From positions 22,565 to 86,564 of the forward strand of contig JAZOBN010000037.1 in assembly GCA_045595965.1 (NCBI GenBank): 64,000 nucleotides of DNA, in the 5' to 3' direction. Positions 55,190-63,072 of this stretch are shown piece by piece (within the stretch, counting starts at the first letter, position 1; every line of letters starts with the position of its first letter). Made by a program: the position numbers and the translations under genes. Source of the stretch: CAAGNP01 sp045595965. Lineage in GTDB: Bacteria; Bacteroidota; Bacteroidia; Bacteroidales; UBA932. Below the pieces are notes generated by a model. That model was not told the DNA's origin, did no database searches, and saw only the letters and a list, made by a program, of their open reading frames with translations.

Positions 55190-55219
55190 TTGCCAAAACT
55201 CATAAAAGATATAAATTTG
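55190..55219 (+). promoter_or_regulatory. Promoter of the TIGR04076 gene
   Basis: TTG (55190-55192), 19 bp, TAAATTTG (55212-55219). Transcription starting near 55226 excludes the in-frame start at 55190 and selects ATG 55238 or 55241. Confidence 0.75.
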
Positions 55220-55240
55220 GGAAACAATCAATATGAAATG

Positions 55241-55546
55241 ATGAAAAAAGTTAAAATCACAGTTATGAGAATGGCTTCATACACCGATCTTATGGAGCAA
55301 TACGAAAACCCCATATTGCACGCATGTGATATGCAGATGGGTCAAACATTTGTTGTGGAAAACTGTGAAAAACCTGCAACCATGTGCTCCAGTGCATGGG
55401 AAACAATGCTCCCCTTCATCACACAACTTGCCAATGGTGGAGGAAATTTTTATGACGGATGGATGCGCAACCCACACACAGCCATGATCTCCTGCAATGA
55501 CGGTTTCCGTCCTGTGAGTTTCTATCTGGAAACCATTGAAGATTAG
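55241..55546 (+). CDS. TIGR04076 family protein
   Basis: Small cytoplasmic protein of about 101 residues (MKKVKITVMRM start; an ATG one codon earlier at 55238 is equally possible). It shows the features of TIGR04076 as I know it: an N-terminal KITV strand, a Cys-containing HACDMQMGQTFVVE region, MCSSAWETM, and a C-terminal CNDGFRPVSFYLE. Function is undescribed. Conserved cysteines (in HACD, ENCE, MCSS, ISCND) suggest metal or redox chemistry. It is head to head with rubredoxin, 106 bp apart. An upstream extension to 55190 runs through the promoter and is rejected. Confidence 0.82.
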   Translation: MKKVKITVMRMASYTDLMEQYENPILHACDMQMGQTFVVENCEKPATMCSSAWETMLPFITQLANGGGNFYDGWMRNPHTAMISCNDGFRPVSFYLETIED

Positions 55547-55643
55547 TTTTACCCTATTGCCATAAAAACAAAAAAGCCGGCCACTGATGTGGACGACCTG
55601 GATATATAGTTAAACCCCGTCGGGTGATGTTTTTCAAAATTTA

Positions 55644-55663
55644 GGTCAGCATTTCTGCTGACC
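55644..55663 (-). terminator. Terminator hairpin of tRNA-Gly
   Basis: GGTCAGCA and TGCTGACC around a 4-nt loop, immediately after the tRNA on the minus strand, followed by TAAATTTT. On the plus strand it is followed by TTTT, so it can work both ways. The rest of 55547-55643 holds only weak hairpins. Confidence 0.7.
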
Positions 55664-55668
55664 TTTTG

Positions 55669-55741
<73 letters not shown>

Positions 55742-55751
55742 ATTGGGACTG

Positions 55752-55781
55752 CAAATATAAGCAAGATTTTTGAAACTGCAA
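55752..55781 (-). promoter_or_regulatory. Promoter of tRNA-Gly
   Basis: On the minus strand TTG (55781-55779), 19 bp, TATATTTG (55759-55752). Transcription should start about 4 bp before the mature tRNA 5' end. Confidence 0.75.
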
Positions 55782-55786
55782 ATTTT

Positions 55787-56872
55787 TTATAAAGAAGTTT
55801 CAAATTCTTTCAAAAATCTTACATCATTTTCGAAATATTGTCTCAAGTCTCTCACCTGCCACTTCAACATTGCAATTCTTTCAACCCCCATACCGAAAGC
55901 AAAACCAGAATACTCTTTGCTGTCGATACCACAAGCTTCAAGGACATTCGGATCAACCATACCACAACCGAGAATCTCCAACCAGCCTGTCCCTTTACAA
56001 ATATTGCAACCTTTACCTCCACAGATATTGCAACTTACATCCACCTCTGCACTTGGCTCTGTAAATGGGAAGTAAGAAGGTCGCATTCTGATCTGTGCAT
56101 TTTCCCCGAACATCTCTTTGACAAACAATAGAATTGCCTGTCTCAAATCAGCAAATGAAACATTCTTGTCGATATACAGACCCTCTACCTGATGGAAAAT
56201 ACAGTGTGCACGTGCAGAGATCGCCTCGTTTCTGAACACTCTCCCTGGTGCCACGATTCTGATTGGAGGCTGCATAGTCTCCATTGTACGCACCTGTACA
56301 GAACTTGTGTGGGTACGGAGAAGAATAGGATTATAGCCCATGATCCCCTCCTTCACCGACTCAGCCTGCTCCTCAGCACTCAACCCCTCATATTGGCCAG
56401 GTGTGATAAAGAATGTATCCTGCATATCTCTTGCAGGGTGCTCTGGAGGAAAGTTCAAAGATTCAAAAACGTGTCTGTCGTCCTCAATCTCAGGGCCTTC
56501 TGCCACGACATAACCTAGTTTCTTGAAAATATTTATAATCTCCTCTCTGGTGATTGAAATAGGATGCCTTGTCCCTAACTCAAATACATCTCCCGGTTTT
56601 GTCACATCAAATGATGCTACAGTTGCCTCATCTGACGAGGCCAAAGCCTCTTTCAATGCCTCTATCTTTGCTGCTGCTGCATTCTTCAACTGATTGAGTT
56701 TCTGCCCAAATTCCCTCTTCTGCTCTGATGGCACATTTCTGAATTGGTCAAACAACTGAGTAATCTCACCTTTCTTCCCCAAAAGGCGGACACGCATTTC
56801 CTCAATTTCCTGTTCTCTTTTTGCTTTGAGCTCTTCAATCTCCTGTAGAAGTGATTCTATTCTTTCTTTCAT
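55787..56872 (-). CDS. pheS: Phenylalanine--tRNA ligase alpha subunit
   Basis: Catalytic subunit of the alpha2beta2 class II synthetase that charges tRNA-Phe. The N-terminal coiled-coil (about residues 1-85, rich in EELKAKREQEIEEM) binds tRNA. Motif 2 (RVFRNEAISARAHCIFHQVE, read as RVFRNEAISA then RAHCIFHQ) and motif 3 (GFAFGMGVERIAML) are intact. A Cys-rich insert (CNICGGKGCNICKGTGW) lies between them. At 361 residues it is slightly longer than E. coli PheS (327). pheT is not nearby, so the two subunits are unlinked. Confidence 0.97.
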   Translation of the reverse strand: MKERIESLLQEIEELKAKREQEIEEMRVRLLGKKGEITQLFDQFRNVPSEQKREFGQKLNQLKNAAAAKIEALKEALASSDEATVASFDVTKPGDVFELGTRHPISITREEIINIFKKLGYVVAEGPEIEDDRHVFESLNFPPEHPARDMQDTFFITPGQYEGLSAEEQAESVKEGIMGYNPILLRTHTSSVQVRTMETMQPPIRIVAPGRVFRNEAISARAHCIFHQVEGLYIDKNVSFADLRQAILLFVKEMFGENAQIRMRPSYFPFTEPSAEVDVSCNICGGKGCNICKGTGWLEILGCGMVDPNVLEACGIDSKEYSGFAFGMGVERIAMLKWQVRDLRQYFENDVRFLKEFETSL

Positions 56873-56890
56873 CTTTATCTAAAATTTATG

Positions 56891-56898
56891 CAAATTTA
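56891..56898 (-). promoter_or_regulatory. -7 promoter box of pheS
   Basis: TAAATTTG on the minus strand, 18 bp before the ATG at 56872. It is back to back with the wbpD promoter. Confidence 0.5.
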
Positions 56899-56900
56899 CT

Positions 56901-56908
56901 TACTTTTG
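56901..56908 (+). promoter_or_regulatory. -7 promoter box of the wbpD-wbpE pair
   Basis: TACTTTTG, exact TAnnTTTG, 18 bp before the ATG at 56927. No TTG at the usual distance. Confidence 0.5.
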
Positions 56909-56926
56909 TGGATAATTGGTTATTAA

Positions 56927-57487
56927 ATGGAAAATAAGTTTTTTGTTCACGACTCAAGTTTCATAGATGAGGGTGCAATCGTCGGTGAAGGGTGCAAAAT
57001 CTGGCATTTCTGCCACATCCAGACAGGGGCTGTAATCGGTAACAATTGCTCACTGGGACAGAATGTAAATGTTGCAAACAATGTAAAAATCGGCAACGGT
57101 GTCAGAATTCAGAACAATGTCTCTATCTACGAAGGGGTAGAGCTGCAAGACAATGTCTTCTGCGGCCCATCCTGCGTCTTTACCAATGTAAACACCCCCC
57201 GTGCCCACTTTCCTGCCAATGGCAAATATACCCCAACCCTTGTAAAGGAGGGTGCATCCCTTGGAGCCAACTGTACCATTATCTGCGGCACTACAATAGG
57301 GAAAAGTGCATTGATTGGGGCTGGCGCAGTCGTAACAAAAGATGTCCCCGACTACGCATTGATGGGGGGAGTCCCTGCCAGACAATTGGGTTGGGTATGC
57401 GAGTGCGGCTCTCGTCTCAACTCTACCCTCAAATGCACATGTGGCAGGTGCTACAAAGAAGAGAACAACACCCTTTCACAAATCTGA
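56927..57487 (+). CDS. wbpD: Sugar N-acetyltransferase, WbpD/WlbB type (left-handed beta-helix)
   Basis: Trimeric hexapeptide-repeat acetyltransferase of 186 residues. The repeats run from about residue 10 to 140 (GAIVGEGCKI, GAVIGNNCSL, NVKIGNGVRI, ASLGANCTI, SALIGAGAV), with KIWHFCHI near the start and VTKDVPDYALMGGVPARQLG at the end (seen as VTKDVPDYAL and MGGVPARQLG). WbpD acetylates the 3-amino group of UDP-GlcNAc3NA. The paired gene 12 bp downstream is the matching aminotransferase, which supports the assignment. A C-terminal C-x-C / C-x-C pair (CECG, CTCG) is an extra, zinc-like feature. Confidence 0.85.
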   Translation: MENKFFVHDSSFIDEGAIVGEGCKIWHFCHIQTGAVIGNNCSLGQNVNVANNVKIGNGVRIQNNVSIYEGVELQDNVFCGPSCVFTNVNTPRAHFPANGKYTPTLVKEGASLGANCTIICGTTIGKSALIGAGAVVTKDVPDYALMGGVPARQLGWVCECGSRLNSTLKCTCGRCYKEENNTLSQI

Positions 57488-57499
57488 CAACTTACTGCA

Positions 57500-58633
57500 A
57501 TGGAATTCAGAGATCTAAAGAGACAATACTCGGTACTCAAACAGGAGATTGACAAAGCTGTTGCCAACGCACTCTCTTCCGGTGCCTATATTATGGGTCA
57601 GCCTGTAAAAGAGCTGGAGGCTCTCCTTGCCGAATATGTCGGATCCAAACATTGTATCAGTTGCGGCAATGGTACTGATGCTTTGACAATTTCTCTCAAA
57701 ACCCTCGGTATAGGGGAAGGAAAGGCGGTGTTTCTTCCAGATTTCACCTTCTTCGCCACAGCAGAAGTAGTCGCGATGGAGGGTGCACACCCCGTTTTCG
57801 TCGATGTAGATGAAAAAACATTCAATATCTCTCCTCAAGATCTTGAAACAAAGATAAAAGAGACCATCGCTGACGGGAAATATACCCCCGCAGCCATCAT
57901 CACTGTAGATCTGTTCGGTCTCCCGGCAGACTACCCGGCAATAGAAGAGATTGCCTGCAAATATGCCATCCCCATTATTGAAGATGGAGCACAGGGATTT
58001 GGTGGTGAGATAGAAGGAAAACGCTCCTGCAGTTTCGGAACAATAGGGACAACATCATTTTTCCCGGCCAAGCCACTGGGATGTTATGGTGACGGGGGTG
58101 CAATCTTTACAGACAATGAGGAGTTTGCCCACCTCGCAGATTCATATCGTGTACACGGAAAAGGGAGCTACAAATATGACAATGTCCGTATTGGACTCAA
58201 TTCCCGTCTCGACACCATACAGGCAGCTATCCTTCAGGTCAAACTGAATGCATTCAAAGAGTATGAGCTCGAGGCTGTAAACAAAGTTGCCGGGTGGTAC
58301 AATGATAGATTGTGCAAGATTGTTGAAACCCCATTTATTCCTGATGGATATAAATCAAGTTGGGCTCAATACACAATCAAACTACCCACTCAAAGTGACA
58401 GAGATGAACTTCAGGCAAAACTGAGGAGCAGTGGTATCCCATCGATGGTCTATTACCCTATCCCTATGCACAAACAGAGTGCTTTCTCGGGATTACACAC
58501 ATCCGAAGAGGAGATTTGTCCGGTAGCGACATCATTATCGCAAAGGGTACTATCACTCCCTATGCACCCTTACATGACAAAAGAAGATGTTGATTTTATC
58601 TCGTCTGTCATATATAGTCACATAGCTGACTAA
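57500..58633 (+). CDS. wbpE: DegT/DnrJ/EryC1 sugar aminotransferase, WbpE/WlbC type
   Basis: PLP-dependent aminotransferase of 377 residues that puts an amino group on a keto-sugar nucleotide, by homology C3 of UDP-3-keto-GlcNAcA. The PLP lysine is K191 in FFPAKPLGCYGDGG; CGNGTDAL (55-62) binds phosphate and EDGAQGFGG (161-169) holds the cofactor. It follows the N-acetyltransferase by 12 bp. The dehydrogenase (WbpB-like) and oxidoreductase (WbpA-like) steps are not in this window, so the pathway is incomplete here. The product would serve surface polysaccharide or glycoprotein glycan. Confidence 0.92.
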   Translation: MEFRDLKRQYSVLKQEIDKAVANALSSGAYIMGQPVKELEALLAEYVGSKHCISCGNGTDALTISLKTLGIGEGKAVFLPDFTFFATAEVVAMEGAHPVFVDVDEKTFNISPQDLETKIKETIADGKYTPAAIITVDLFGLPADYPAIEEIACKYAIPIIEDGAQGFGGEIEGKRSCSFGTIGTTSFFPAKPLGCYGDGGAIFTDNEEFAHLADSYRVHGKGSYKYDNVRIGLNSRLDTIQAAILQVKLNAFKEYELEAVNKVAGWYNDRLCKIVETPFIPDGYKSSWAQYTIKLPTQSDRDELQAKLRSSGIPSMVYYPIPMHKQSAFSGLHTSEEEICPVATSLSQRVLSLPMHPYMTKEDVDFISSVIYSHIAD

Positions 58634-58647
58634 TTTTTACTGCAGTA

Positions 58648-58678
58648 TTGGAATTTTTAGAAAAAGAGCCTACTTTTG
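58648..58678 (+). promoter_or_regulatory. Promoter of tRNA-Leu
   Basis: TTG (58648-58650), 20 bp, TACTTTTG (58671-58678), 16 bp before the tRNA. Confidence 0.8.
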
Positions 58679-58694
58679 CAATCCATACTTGGAT

Positions 58695-58780
58695 GCTCGA
58701 GTGGTGGAATAGGTAGACACGCAGGACTTAAAATCCTGTGGACAGCAATGTCCGTACGGGTTCGATTCCCGTCTCGAGCA
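58695..58780 (+). tRNA. tRNA-Leu (UAA)
   Basis: Class II tRNA of 86 nt with a long variable arm. Acceptor GCTCGAG pairs with CTCGAGC, discriminator A; anticodon stem CAGGA/TCCTG with loop CTTAAAA gives UAA; variable arm GGACAGCAATGTCC; T arm ACGGGTTCGATTCCCGT. CCA is not encoded. Confidence 0.95.
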
Positions 58781-58783
58781 CAG

Positions 58784-58812
58784 AAAAAAGCAGATCGTTG
58801 ATCTGCTTTTTT
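58784..58812 (+). terminator. Terminator of tRNA-Leu
   Basis: AAAAAAGCAGATC pairs with GATCTGCTTTTTT around a GTT loop. The inverted repeat extends imperfectly outwards, from the CTCGAG of the tRNA acceptor to CTCGAG at 58821-58826. Confidence 0.9.
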
Positions 58813-58948
58813 CGTGCTCACTCGAGCCCCTTTAGTATGACCCCCCTATTATCCCCCTTAGGGGGACGGGAGGCACGCGACTACACGTCGCGGTCCGCTG
58901 ATGCGGACTATCAGATCGTTGATCTGCTTTTTTCGTGCTCACTCGAGC
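58791..58948. repeat. 37-bp direct repeat (two copies) around GC-rich hairpins
   Basis: The same 37 bases, from CAGATCGTTGATC to GCTCACTCGAGC, occur at 58791-58827 and 58912-58948, copying the distal terminator half. Between them lie three hairpins: CCCCC/GGGGG (58853-58865), CGCGAC/GTCGCG (58876-58892) and GTCCGC/GCGGAC (58893-58908). No ORF is present. This looks like REP-type repeat DNA or a mobile-element scar. Confidence 0.85.
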
Positions 58949-58967
58949 GCCAATTGTTTGACCTTGA

Positions 58968-59078
58968 CACGACGCAAGGTTTTACCAACCAAAATGGTGC
59001 GTCGTGACATAATTTTACGATAAAACACCATTTTCGTGACACGACGCAAGAAAATCTCCGGAAAAAGTCTGCGTCGTG
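58968..59078. repeat. Two tandem CACGACGCA-N21-TGCGTCGTG inverted-repeat modules
   Basis: Module 1 arms are 58968-58976 and 58998-59006; module 2 arms are 59040-59048 and 59070-59078. Arms are identical in both modules, spacers are 21 bp each and otherwise different apart from the first two bases. A second dyad, AAAATGGTG (58991-58999) with CACCATTTT (59026-59034), bridges them and competes with module 1 folding. It lies just downstream of the MATE gene stop. Confidence 0.85.
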
Positions 59079-59086
59079 ACAAAGAA

Positions 59087-60439
59087 CTATTGCGAATTTC
59101 TTGATCGCGACTTGAATAAAAAAAAGACAACAAACAGGGTAAGCATCTCAGCCACCGGCATCGCAAGCCAAATCCCCTTAACACCGAAAACCATTGGCAA
59201 AACCACAAAGCAAGGGACCAGGAATATCAATCCCCTGAGAAAGACCAGAAATGTTGCCTTTCTAACCAACTCTACACTTTGATAATATCCCACAATAGCC
59301 ACATTAAGGATAAAGAACACTATCCCCGTAGCAAAGTATGGGAATCCCTCGATAGCAATAACGCCGGCATTATCTGTCGGATCTACAAACAATGCCACCA
59401 ATTGAGTCGGAAAGAAGACGAAAAGGATAGTAACAAGGATACCGAACAAGAAAGAAGTATTTATCAAAAGCTTACGTGCCTTACGGATATTGTCCCACCT
59501 GTCCACACCATAATTGTAACTGATGATCGGCTGGGCAGATTGAGCAATAGCATTTCCCACCATAAAGAAAAATGGAGCATAGTAACACGCTATTCCGAAT
59601 GCACCGACGCCATCATCAGACAAGTATCTCATAAAGACAAGATTTCCAACATAAATCAAGACCGCTAAAGTGAGCTCACCCAACAACGAAGAGAGCCCGA
59701 TCTTGCACTGATAACCTATATTTCTAAGGGAGAGCATCAAACTTTTTATGCTCATTTTCAGTTTAATCAGTCTGAAATTCCTGGAATAAAAAAGGATATA
59801 GGAAATTGCCATGAATCCACCTATAGAGACACTGATTGATGTAGCTATAGCCGCCCCTTTTACACCCATCCCCAGAGGGAATATGAATAACCAGTCAAGA
59901 ACAACATTCAAAACAGCAGGAAGAATATTGCACCACATTGCATACTTTGGGGCTCCATCAAGTCTGATTATGAACAACCCCACCATACTCCACATCTCGA
60001 AGACAAAACACAGAACAATATAAAGCAGATAGTCCTTTACCTGTGGTAACAAAGTCTCTGATGATCCCAGCACCCTCGATGTGAAATCGGGAAAACAGTG
60101 GACAAAAACACAAAAGAGGAGGACAATAATTGTGGTAAATAAGATTGCCTGTGTCACATTCAGTCGTGCCGCCTTGATTTTGTTTTGTGACAGATGTATC
60201 GATGCTACCACAGAACAACCGGCCCCCACCATCAACCCAAGACCAGACATTATCTGAAATATCGGCACAACAATATTTACCGCAGCCACACCCATTGCAC
60301 CCACACCATGGCCAATAAATATACCATCAATAGCTGTAACTGCTGATATAGCAAGACTACCTATAAGGGTAGGAATAAGTAATTTGCGGAAAAGAATCCC
60401 CACATTTCCATTCTCAAAATCTATCGCATCCCTATTCAT
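59087..60439 (-). CDS. MATE-family efflux transporter
   Basis: Inner-membrane multidrug/toxin exporter of 450 residues with twelve hydrophobic helices in two related halves. The opening FENGNVGILFRKLLIPTLIG and the Gly/Pro-rich GAMGVAAVNIVVPIFQIMSG (in helix 2; shown as GAMGVAAVNI and VVPIFQIMSG) are typical of the DinF/NorM superfamily. Substrate and coupling ion cannot be read. It follows the CAU tRNA on the same strand with a terminator-like hairpin between, and is convergent with tRNA-Leu; its stop abuts the repeat modules. Confidence 0.93.
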   Translation of the reverse strand: MNRDAIDFENGNVGILFRKLLIPTLIGSLAISAVTAIDGIFIGHGVGAMGVAAVNIVVPIFQIMSGLGLMVGAGCSVVASIHLSQNKIKAARLNVTQAILFTTIIVLLFCVFVHCFPDFTSRVLGSSETLLPQVKDYLLYIVLCFVFEMWSMVGLFIIRLDGAPKYAMWCNILPAVLNVVLDWLFIFPLGMGVKGAAIATSISVSIGGFMAISYILFYSRNFRLIKLKMSIKSLMLSLRNIGYQCKIGLSSLLGELTLAVLIYVGNLVFMRYLSDDGVGAFGIACYYAPFFFMVGNAIAQSAQPIISYNYGVDRWDNIRKARKLLINTSFLFGILVTILFVFFPTQLVALFVDPTDNAGVIAIEGFPYFATGIVFFILNVAIVGYYQSVELVRKATFLVFLRGLIFLVPCFVVLPMVFGVKGIWLAMPVAEMLTLFVVFFLFKSRSRNSQ

Positions 60440-60462
60440 ATTTACTAGCTTTACTTAAAAAC

Positions 60463-60498
60463 ACACAAAAGGAGATGACCGTTTCCAATCATCCCCTT
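60463..60498 (-). terminator. Terminator of the rpsL-rpsJ-tRNA unit
   Basis: On the minus strand AAGGGGATGA (60498-60489) pairs with TCATCTCCTT (60478-60469) with one mismatch, then TTGTGTGTTTTT. It separates the ribosomal operon and tRNA from the MATE gene. Confidence 0.65.
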
Positions 60499-60502
60499 AT
60501 TG

Positions 60503-60577
60503 TGGGCCCAGCTGGGCTTGAACCAGCGACCCCCTGATTATGAGTCAGGTGCTACTAACCGACTGAGCTATGGGCCC
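60503..60577 (-). tRNA. tRNA with CAU anticodon (elongator Met or Ile2)
   Basis: Cloverleaf of 75 nt: acceptor GGGCCCA pairs with TGGGCCC, discriminator A; anticodon stem CTGA/TCAG with loop CTCATAA giving CAU; T arm GCTGGTTCAAGCCCAGC. The GC-rich acceptor and GGTCGCTGGTTCAAG resemble E. coli tRNA-Ile2 (lysidine-modified CAU), but Met elongator cannot be excluded. It begins 17 bp after rpsJ without a visible promoter, so it may be cut from the ribosomal-operon transcript. Confidence 0.9.
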
Positions 60578-60594
60578 GGACCATTATAGGTCTA

Positions 60595-60900
60595 TCAAAC
60601 TTTGATTTCTACCTCAACGCCACTTGGAAGTTCCAATTTCATCAAAGCATCTACAGTACTAGGAGTAGAGCTGTAAATGTCAAGAAGGCGACGATAAGAA
60701 TTAAGTTCGAACTGTTCGCGAGATTTTTTATTCACGAAAGTTGAGCGGTTAACTGTAAAGATCTTCTTGTCTGTAGGAAGTGGAATAGGACCATTTACTA
60801 CAGCGCCAGTAGCTTTAACAGTCTTAACGATCTTATCAGCTGACTTGTCAACCAATGCATGATCGTAAGATTTTAGTTTAATTCTAATTTTTTGGCTCAT
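60595..60900 (-). CDS. rpsJ: Ribosomal protein S10 (NusE)
   Basis: 30S head protein, also a transcription antitermination factor. The 101 residues include IRIKLKSYDHALVDKSA and the loop region GPIPLPTDKKIFTVNRS (each partial). It is complete. It is 39 bp downstream of fusA, as in many Bacteroidota. In most bacteria with this order it is followed by rplC; here a tRNA begins 17 bp later, so the S10-spc part of the ribosomal cluster must lie elsewhere. Confidence 0.98.
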   Translation of the reverse strand: MSQKIRIKLKSYDHALVDKSADKIVKTVKATGAVVNGPIPLPTDKKIFTVNRSTFVNKKSREQFELNSYRRLLDIYSSTPSTVDALMKLELPSGVEVEIKV

Positions 60901-60939
60901 ATTATTAATTTTTTCTTGTTTCTATAAAAAAGGAGCTAA

Positions 60940-63060
60940 TTACATGTCGTCATCATCAGAAGGTTTTCTACCACCTGATTTTTCGATGATTTCCTTAGCC
61001 AATGTAGTAGGAACTTCTGCGTAATGAGAGAATTCCATAGTACTTGTTGCTCTACCTGAAGACAATGTTCTAAGGATAGTCACATATCCGAACTGTTCTG
61101 ATAGTGGAACTTTAGCCTTCACGATTCTTGCATTACCTTTAGAGTCCATGTTTGTAATCTGACCGCGACGTTTGTTCAAGTCACCGATTACATCACCCAT
61201 ATAATCTTCAGGAGTTACAACTTCCAAAGACATGATAGGCTCCATAAGGACAGGAGTAGCTTTAGGCAGTGCATGGCGGAATGCCATTCTTGCAGCAATT
61301 TCAAATGACAATGCATCAGAGTCTACAGGGTGGAATGAACCATCTTTAAGGATAACCTTCATTGATGTTACTTCATAGCCAGCCAATACACCATTGACCA
61401 TTGCTGATTTGAAACCTTTTTCTACTGCAGGGATAAATTCGCGAGGAACATTACCACCTTTAACTTCGTCAATAAACTGAAGACCGGTAACACCTTCGTC
61501 TGCAGGACCAATCTCAACGATGATATCAGCAAATTTACCTCTACCACCAGATTGTTTCTTGTAAACTTCACGATGTTGAACAGAACTTCTGATTGCCTCT
61601 TTATAGTTAACCTGAGGAGCACCTTGGTTGATTTCCACACCAAATTCTCTCTTAAGACGGTCAACAATGATATCCAAGTGAAGCTCACCCATACCGCTGA
61701 TAACGGTCTGACCAGTCTCATGGTCTGAACGTACAGTGAATGTAGGGTCCTCTTCTGCAAGTTTGCTAAGGCCCACACCAAGTTTGTCAAGGTCTTTCTG
61801 AGTCTTAGGCTCAATAGCAAGACCGATAACTGGATCAGGGAATGAAATTGATTCCAATATGATAGGATTGTTCTCTTCACAGATAGTGTCACCTGTACGG
61901 AGTTCCTTGAAACCTACTGCTGCGCAAATGTCACCGGCTTCTACAAAATCGATAGGATTTTGTTTGTTTGAGTGCATTTGATATAGACGGGCAACACGTT
62001 CTTTCTTACCTGAACGGGTATTCAGAATATAAGAACCTGCGTCCAATTTACCTGAATACGCTCTCATGAAAGCAAGACGGCCAACATAAGGGTCAGTTGC
62101 AATCTTGAACACAAGACCACAGAAGGGTTCTTTTGCACTTGGTGTGCGTACCACAGGAGCATCAGTATTAGGATTTGTACCTGTTGTATCACCTTTATCA
62201 AGAGGTGAAGGGAGGTATCTCATAACTGAGTCAAGCAGGAATTGTACACCTTTGTTCTTGAATGAAGAACCACAGCAAGTAGGAACAACTGCCATATCAA
62301 TGGTAGCTTTTCTAAGAGCTACTATAATCTCCTCTTCAGAGATTGAGTCCGGATCTTCAAAGAACTTCTCAAGAATCTCATCATCATATTCAGCAACAGC
62401 TTCGATCAGTTTGCCTCTCCACTCTTCAACTTCTGCCTGCATATCTGCTGGAACCTCTTTAATCTCATAGTTAACAAGTTCTTTACTATCTGGATTGTAG
62501 TAGATAGCCTTGTTAGCGATAAGGTCAACGATACCAGCAAATTTGTCTTCAGAACCGATAGGGAGACAGATTGGAACCGAATTAGCGCCTAGTTTTTCTT
62601 TAATTTCTTCAACAACGGCTAGGAAGTCTGCACCGATACGGTCCATCTTGTTGACATAAGCAATTTTTGGAACACGGTATTTGTCGGCTTGACGCCATAC
62701 GGTTTCAGACTGAGGTTGGACACGACCTACCGCACAGAATGTAGCCACTGTACCATCAAGTACACGCAGTGATCTCTCTACCTCTACAGTAAAGTCCACG
62801 TGGCCCGGAGTGTCGATAAGGTTGATTTGGTAGTTTTCACCATTATACTTCCAGAATGCAGTGGTAGCCGCTGAAGTAATGGTAATACCTCTTTCTTGTT
62901 CTTGTGCCATCCAGTCCATGGTAGCTGCACCATCGTGCACCTCACCCAATTTGTGGGTCTTTCCGGTATAGAACAAAATTCTTTCCGATGTGGTAGTTTT
63001 ACCCGCATCGATATGGGCCATAATCCCAATGTTTCTGGTAAATTTTAAATCCCTTGCCAT
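60940..63060 (-). CDS. fusA: Elongation factor G
   Basis: Translocase GTPase of protein synthesis. G1 is AHIDAGKT (residues 15-22), G3 is DTPGH, G4 is NKMD, and domains II-V follow to a Lys/Asp-rich end (GGRKPSDDDDM). The 706 residues are normal. It lies 12 bp after rpsG. It is the canonical str-operon EF-G; a second fusA paralogue, which some Bacteroidota have, is not in this window. Codon usage looks more biased than in the neighbours, as expected for high expression. Confidence 0.98.
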   Translation of the reverse strand: MARDLKFTRNIGIMAHIDAGKTTTSERILFYTGKTHKLGEVHDGAATMDWMAQEQERGITITSAATTAFWKYNGENYQINLIDTPGHVDFTVEVERSLRVLDGTVATFCAVGRVQPQSETVWRQADKYRVPKIAYVNKMDRIGADFLAVVEEIKEKLGANSVPICLPIGSEDKFAGIVDLIANKAIYYNPDSKELVNYEIKEVPADMQAEVEEWRGKLIEAVAEYDDEILEKFFEDPDSISEEEIIVALRKATIDMAVVPTCCGSSFKNKGVQFLLDSVMRYLPSPLDKGDTTGTNPNTDAPVVRTPSAKEPFCGLVFKIATDPYVGRLAFMRAYSGKLDAGSYILNTRSGKKERVARLYQMHSNKQNPIDFVEAGDICAAVGFKELRTGDTICEENNPIILESISFPDPVIGLAIEPKTQKDLDKLGVGLSKLAEEDPTFTVRSDHETGQTVISGMGELHLDIIVDRLKREFGVEINQGAPQVNYKEAIRSSVQHREVYKKQSGGRGKFADIIVEIGPADEGVTGLQFIDEVKGGNVPREFIPAVEKGFKSAMVNGVLAGYEVTSMKVILKDGSFHPVDSDALSFEIAARMAFRHALPKATPVLMEPIMSLEVVTPEDYMGDVIGDLNKRRGQITNMDSKGNARIVKAKVPLSEQFGYVTILRTLSSGRATSTMEFSHYAEVPTTLAKEIIEKSGGRKPSDDDDM

Positions 63061-63072
63061 TCTTGTTTCTTA

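Noticed and set aside
58784..59086. CRISPR array
   Set aside because: Only two copies of each repeat, inverted arms and hairpins, no cas genes and no regular spacers.
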